A stretch of DNA of 6,425 nucleotides from Lachnospiraceae bacterium. GTDB lineage: Bacteria; Bacillota_A; Clostridia; Lachnospirales; Lachnospiraceae. A program made the translations under genes and the position numbers. Positions 6,053-6,425 of the stretch are shown here, one piece after another (the stretch's first letter is position 1; each line of letters starts with the position of its first letter). The DNA lies in the NCBI GenBank assembly GCA_024699595.1, contig JAILPG010000203.1, forward strand, positions 1-6,425, read 5' to 3'. Under the pieces are notes generated by a model. The model was given only the letters and a program-made list of their open reading frames with translations. It was not told the DNA's origin and made no database searches.

Positions 6053-6079
6053 ATAAGCCGCACGAAAAGTGTGGCTTAT
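6053..6079 (+). other. hairpin at the start of the rRNA transcript
   Basis: Arms 6053-6063 and 6069-6079 pair over 11 positions with one G-T wobble, around a GAAAA loop. If transcription starts at G6057, at least seven GC-rich pairs remain (6057-6063 with 6069-6075), giving a structured RNA 5' end. The following TTATATTT is too broken for a strong terminator. Confidence 0.55.
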
Positions 6080-6082
6080 ATT

Positions 6083-6103
6083 TGTACATTGACAATTAAA
6101 CAG
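6083..6103 (+). promoter_or_regulatory. boxA-like antitermination element
   Basis: The stretch TGTACATTGACAATTAAACA at 6083-6102 resembles the Firmicutes rRNA-leader boxA region (of the type TGTTCTTTGAAAACT). Such elements recruit Nus factors so that rRNA transcripts escape early termination. The assignment rests on resemblance and position between promoter and 16S. Confidence 0.5.
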
Positions 6104-6291
6104 TATAAACCATTTTCTGAAAGAGACGGTAGTGACGGATCGATGATCCGGACACTATCAAGTCAATTCCAAAAAAAAATGATCCTTTATTAAAGAAGGA
6201 TCGCACAGTAAATCAAGGGATCTTTTGATCCCAAAGGTAGACCAGAGGTTTACCTGAGTCAGTTCGAGGTTAATCATCGAACAAAAACATT
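6104..6291 (+). other. 16S rRNA leader with serial hairpins
   Basis: This non-coding leader is removed during 16S processing. Visible stems are 6128-6134/6153-6159, capped by 6136-6140/6146-6150; 6181-6187/6196-6202; 6217-6222/6227-6232 with a TTTT loop; 6235-6239/6251-6255; and 6262-6267/6277-6282. An A9 run lies at 6171-6179. The first three stems all use GATC-containing arms, so they could exchange partners. The partner strand for the usual RNase III stem around 16S would lie beyond the window. Confidence 0.6.

Positions 6292-6425
<134 letters not shown>

Noticed and set aside
6089..6109. Second rRNA promoter from TTGACA 6089-6094 and TATAAA 6104-6109
   Set aside because: The spacer is only 9 nt. 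The stretch is better read as a boxA-like leader element.

Overview
The window looks like chromosomal DNA from an anaerobic Firmicute, most likely Lachnospiraceae (Butyrivibrio/Pseudobutyrivibrio-like). The first ~134 nt of a 16S rRNA gene at the right end have the clostridial form of the 5' region, Shine-Dalgarno sites are strong AGGAGG types, and the promoters and intrinsic terminators are Gram-positive in style. The genus is an inference from memory of 16S signatures, not from a search. Everything recognisable is on the + strand.

Region 1 (1-5198) is a self-contained ABC importer operon: a promoter with a perfect TATAAT box, a GTG-started lipoprotein substrate-binding protein (122-1534), an intrinsic terminator between genes (1574-1614), a fused two-domain permease (1648-3468), an ATPase starting one base after the permease stop (3470-5116), and a closing terminator (5148-5198). 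The fused permease and the MalK/FbpC-like ATPase place it in the ferric-iron/AfuABC/polyamine-type importer group; the substrate cannot be read from sequence. The internal terminator probably lets the binding protein be made in excess over the membrane complex. Three features are unusual. The ATPase is ~180 residues longer than usual because of two charged insertions, one of them between the Q-loop and the LSGGQ signature. Both permease EAA loops have Asp where Gly is conserved. The binding protein keeps seven cysteines besides the lipidated one.

Region 2 (5199-5930) has a ~165-nt intergenic stretch with inverted repeats and a possible 31-codon ORF, followed by an XRE-family regulator (5364-5930) with three C-terminal transmembrane segments.

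Region 3 (5931-6425) is the upstream part of a ribosomal RNA operon: a 14-bp perfect palindrome, three helically phased A-tracts (UP-element-like), a near-consensus promoter (TTGACA-17-TATTAT), a leader with a boxA-like element and a chain of hairpins, and the 5' end of 16S rRNA, cut by the window edge.

No CRISPR array, insertion sequence, tRNA or phage gene is visible. I do not see a clearly new multi-gene system. The best leads are the enlarged ATPase with its matching changes in the permease, and the structured rRNA leader that copies part of the 16S 5' end.
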